NCBI GenBank assembly: GCA_021204635.1
Contig: JAJPZB010000150.1
Location: 1 to 5,572 of the forward strand
Direction: 5' to 3'
DNA from: Opitutia bacterium
Lineage (GTDB): Bacteria > Verrucomicrobiota > Verrucomicrobiia > Opitutales > UBA953
DNA: 5,572 nt
A program made the position numbers and the translations under genes. Of this stretch, positions 5,442-5,572 are shown piece by piece; position 1 is the first letter of the stretch, and every line of letters begins with the position of its first letter. The notes beneath the pieces were generated by a model. The model was given only the letters and a program-made list of their open reading frames with translations, was not told where the DNA came from and searched no databases.

Positions 5442-5503
5442 ATTATGAAAAATTAGCTTTGTCGCAAAAGTTAATTAGTTCATAAAATATTTTTCTATGT
5501 GAA
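5442..5503 (-). promoter_or_regulatory. Candidate promoter region of the autotransporter gene
   Basis: Two weak sigma-70-like solutions can be read on the minus strand. One pairs TTCACA (5498-5503) with ACTAAT (5474-5479) across an 18-nt spacer. The other uses CATAAT (5442-5447) as -10, with no good -35. The region is strongly AT-rich compared with the gene, which supports a promoter somewhere here, but the exact elements are not fixed by sequence alone. Confidence 0.35.
5451..5476 (-). promoter_or_regulatory. 26-bp near-perfect inverted repeat in the leader (possible operator or weak terminator)
   Basis: Read on the minus strand, the arms AATTAACTTT and AAAGCTAATT pair at 9 of 10 positions around the 6-nt centre TGCGAC. 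The right arm runs directly into TTTTTC. The repeat overlaps one candidate -10 (5474-5479) and lies just upstream of the other. It could be an operator for a dimeric regulator, or an AT-rich intrinsic terminator or attenuator ahead of the gene. The pairing is seen directly; either role is inference. Confidence 0.4.
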
Positions 5504-5523
5504 ATTCGGTTTGGCGGCGATAA

Positions 5524-5537
5524 AAAATTTAAATTTT
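5524..5537. other. AT-only palindrome AAAATTTAAATTTT
   Basis: A perfect 14-bp palindrome lies between the G-rich repeat at 5547-5572 and the candidate promoter. It could be an UP-like element or bent-DNA site, but short AT palindromes are common in AT-rich leaders, so little weight should be given to it. Confidence 0.3.
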
Positions 5538-5546
5538 GCGTTTGTT

Positions 5547-5572
5547 GCCGGGTTGGTGGTGGCGGGCAGGGG
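5547..5572 (+). repeat. G-rich repeat unit upstream of the gene, continuing past the window
   Basis: GCCGGGTTGGTGGTGGCGG at 5547-5565 is identical to 58-76 over 19 bp. It contains unit GGTTGGTGGTGG (5551-5562) followed by GCGGGCAGGGG at the window edge. The same repeat family therefore flanks the gene on both sides in the same orientation. What lies beyond cannot be seen. Confidence 0.85.

Overview
The window holds one gene: a 1,624-residue outer-membrane autotransporter on the minus strand (539-5413). It is flanked by non-coding DNA full of short G-rich/C-rich repeats and small hairpins. The protein has a Sec signal peptide, a long repetitive beta-helix passenger, one autotransporter-associated beta-strand (PATR-type) repeat, a helical linker and a C-terminal 12-strand-type beta-barrel ending in Phe. 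The host is therefore a diderm (Gram-negative) bacterium. The passenger style (F-x-N-x-G-x-I rungs plus PATR) and the mix of GC-rich coding sequence with an AT-rich leader would fit Verrucomicrobiota or a neighbouring PVC lineage, but that placement is a guess; a proteobacterium cannot be excluded.

Layout. 1-538 is intergenic and lies downstream of the gene's 3' end. It contains two copies of a hairpin-bearing repeat (1-26 and 205-230), several further small hairpins, and about 16 copies of a 12-bp unit, consensus GGTTGGTGGTGG/A. The unit is G-rich on the + strand at 62-151, inverted at 257-470, and G-rich again at 505-537. A strong stem-loop at 481-508 is the likely terminator of the autotransporter gene. 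539-5413 is the gene. 5414-5546 is an AT-rich leader with a weak Shine-Dalgarno, candidate promoter elements and a 26-bp near-perfect inverted repeat. 5547-5572 re-enters the G-rich repeat, with 19 bp identical to 58-76, so the gene is bracketed by the same repeat family.

The passenger grew by internal duplication. A unit made of an N-terminal cap, F-x-N-x-G rungs and a roughly 164-residue closing module occurs twice (residues about 29-391 and 392-1010). The second copy has many more rungs and an acidic insert. No protease or other catalytic motif is visible, so adhesion or another surface-display role is the best inference. No partner gene or operon is visible in the window.

The observations most worth following are the repeat system around the gene (potential two-tetrad G-quadruplexes, Chi-like octamers, clustered inverted blocks), the modular duplication of the passenger, an A8 tract that could make expression phase-variable, and the inverted repeat in the leader.
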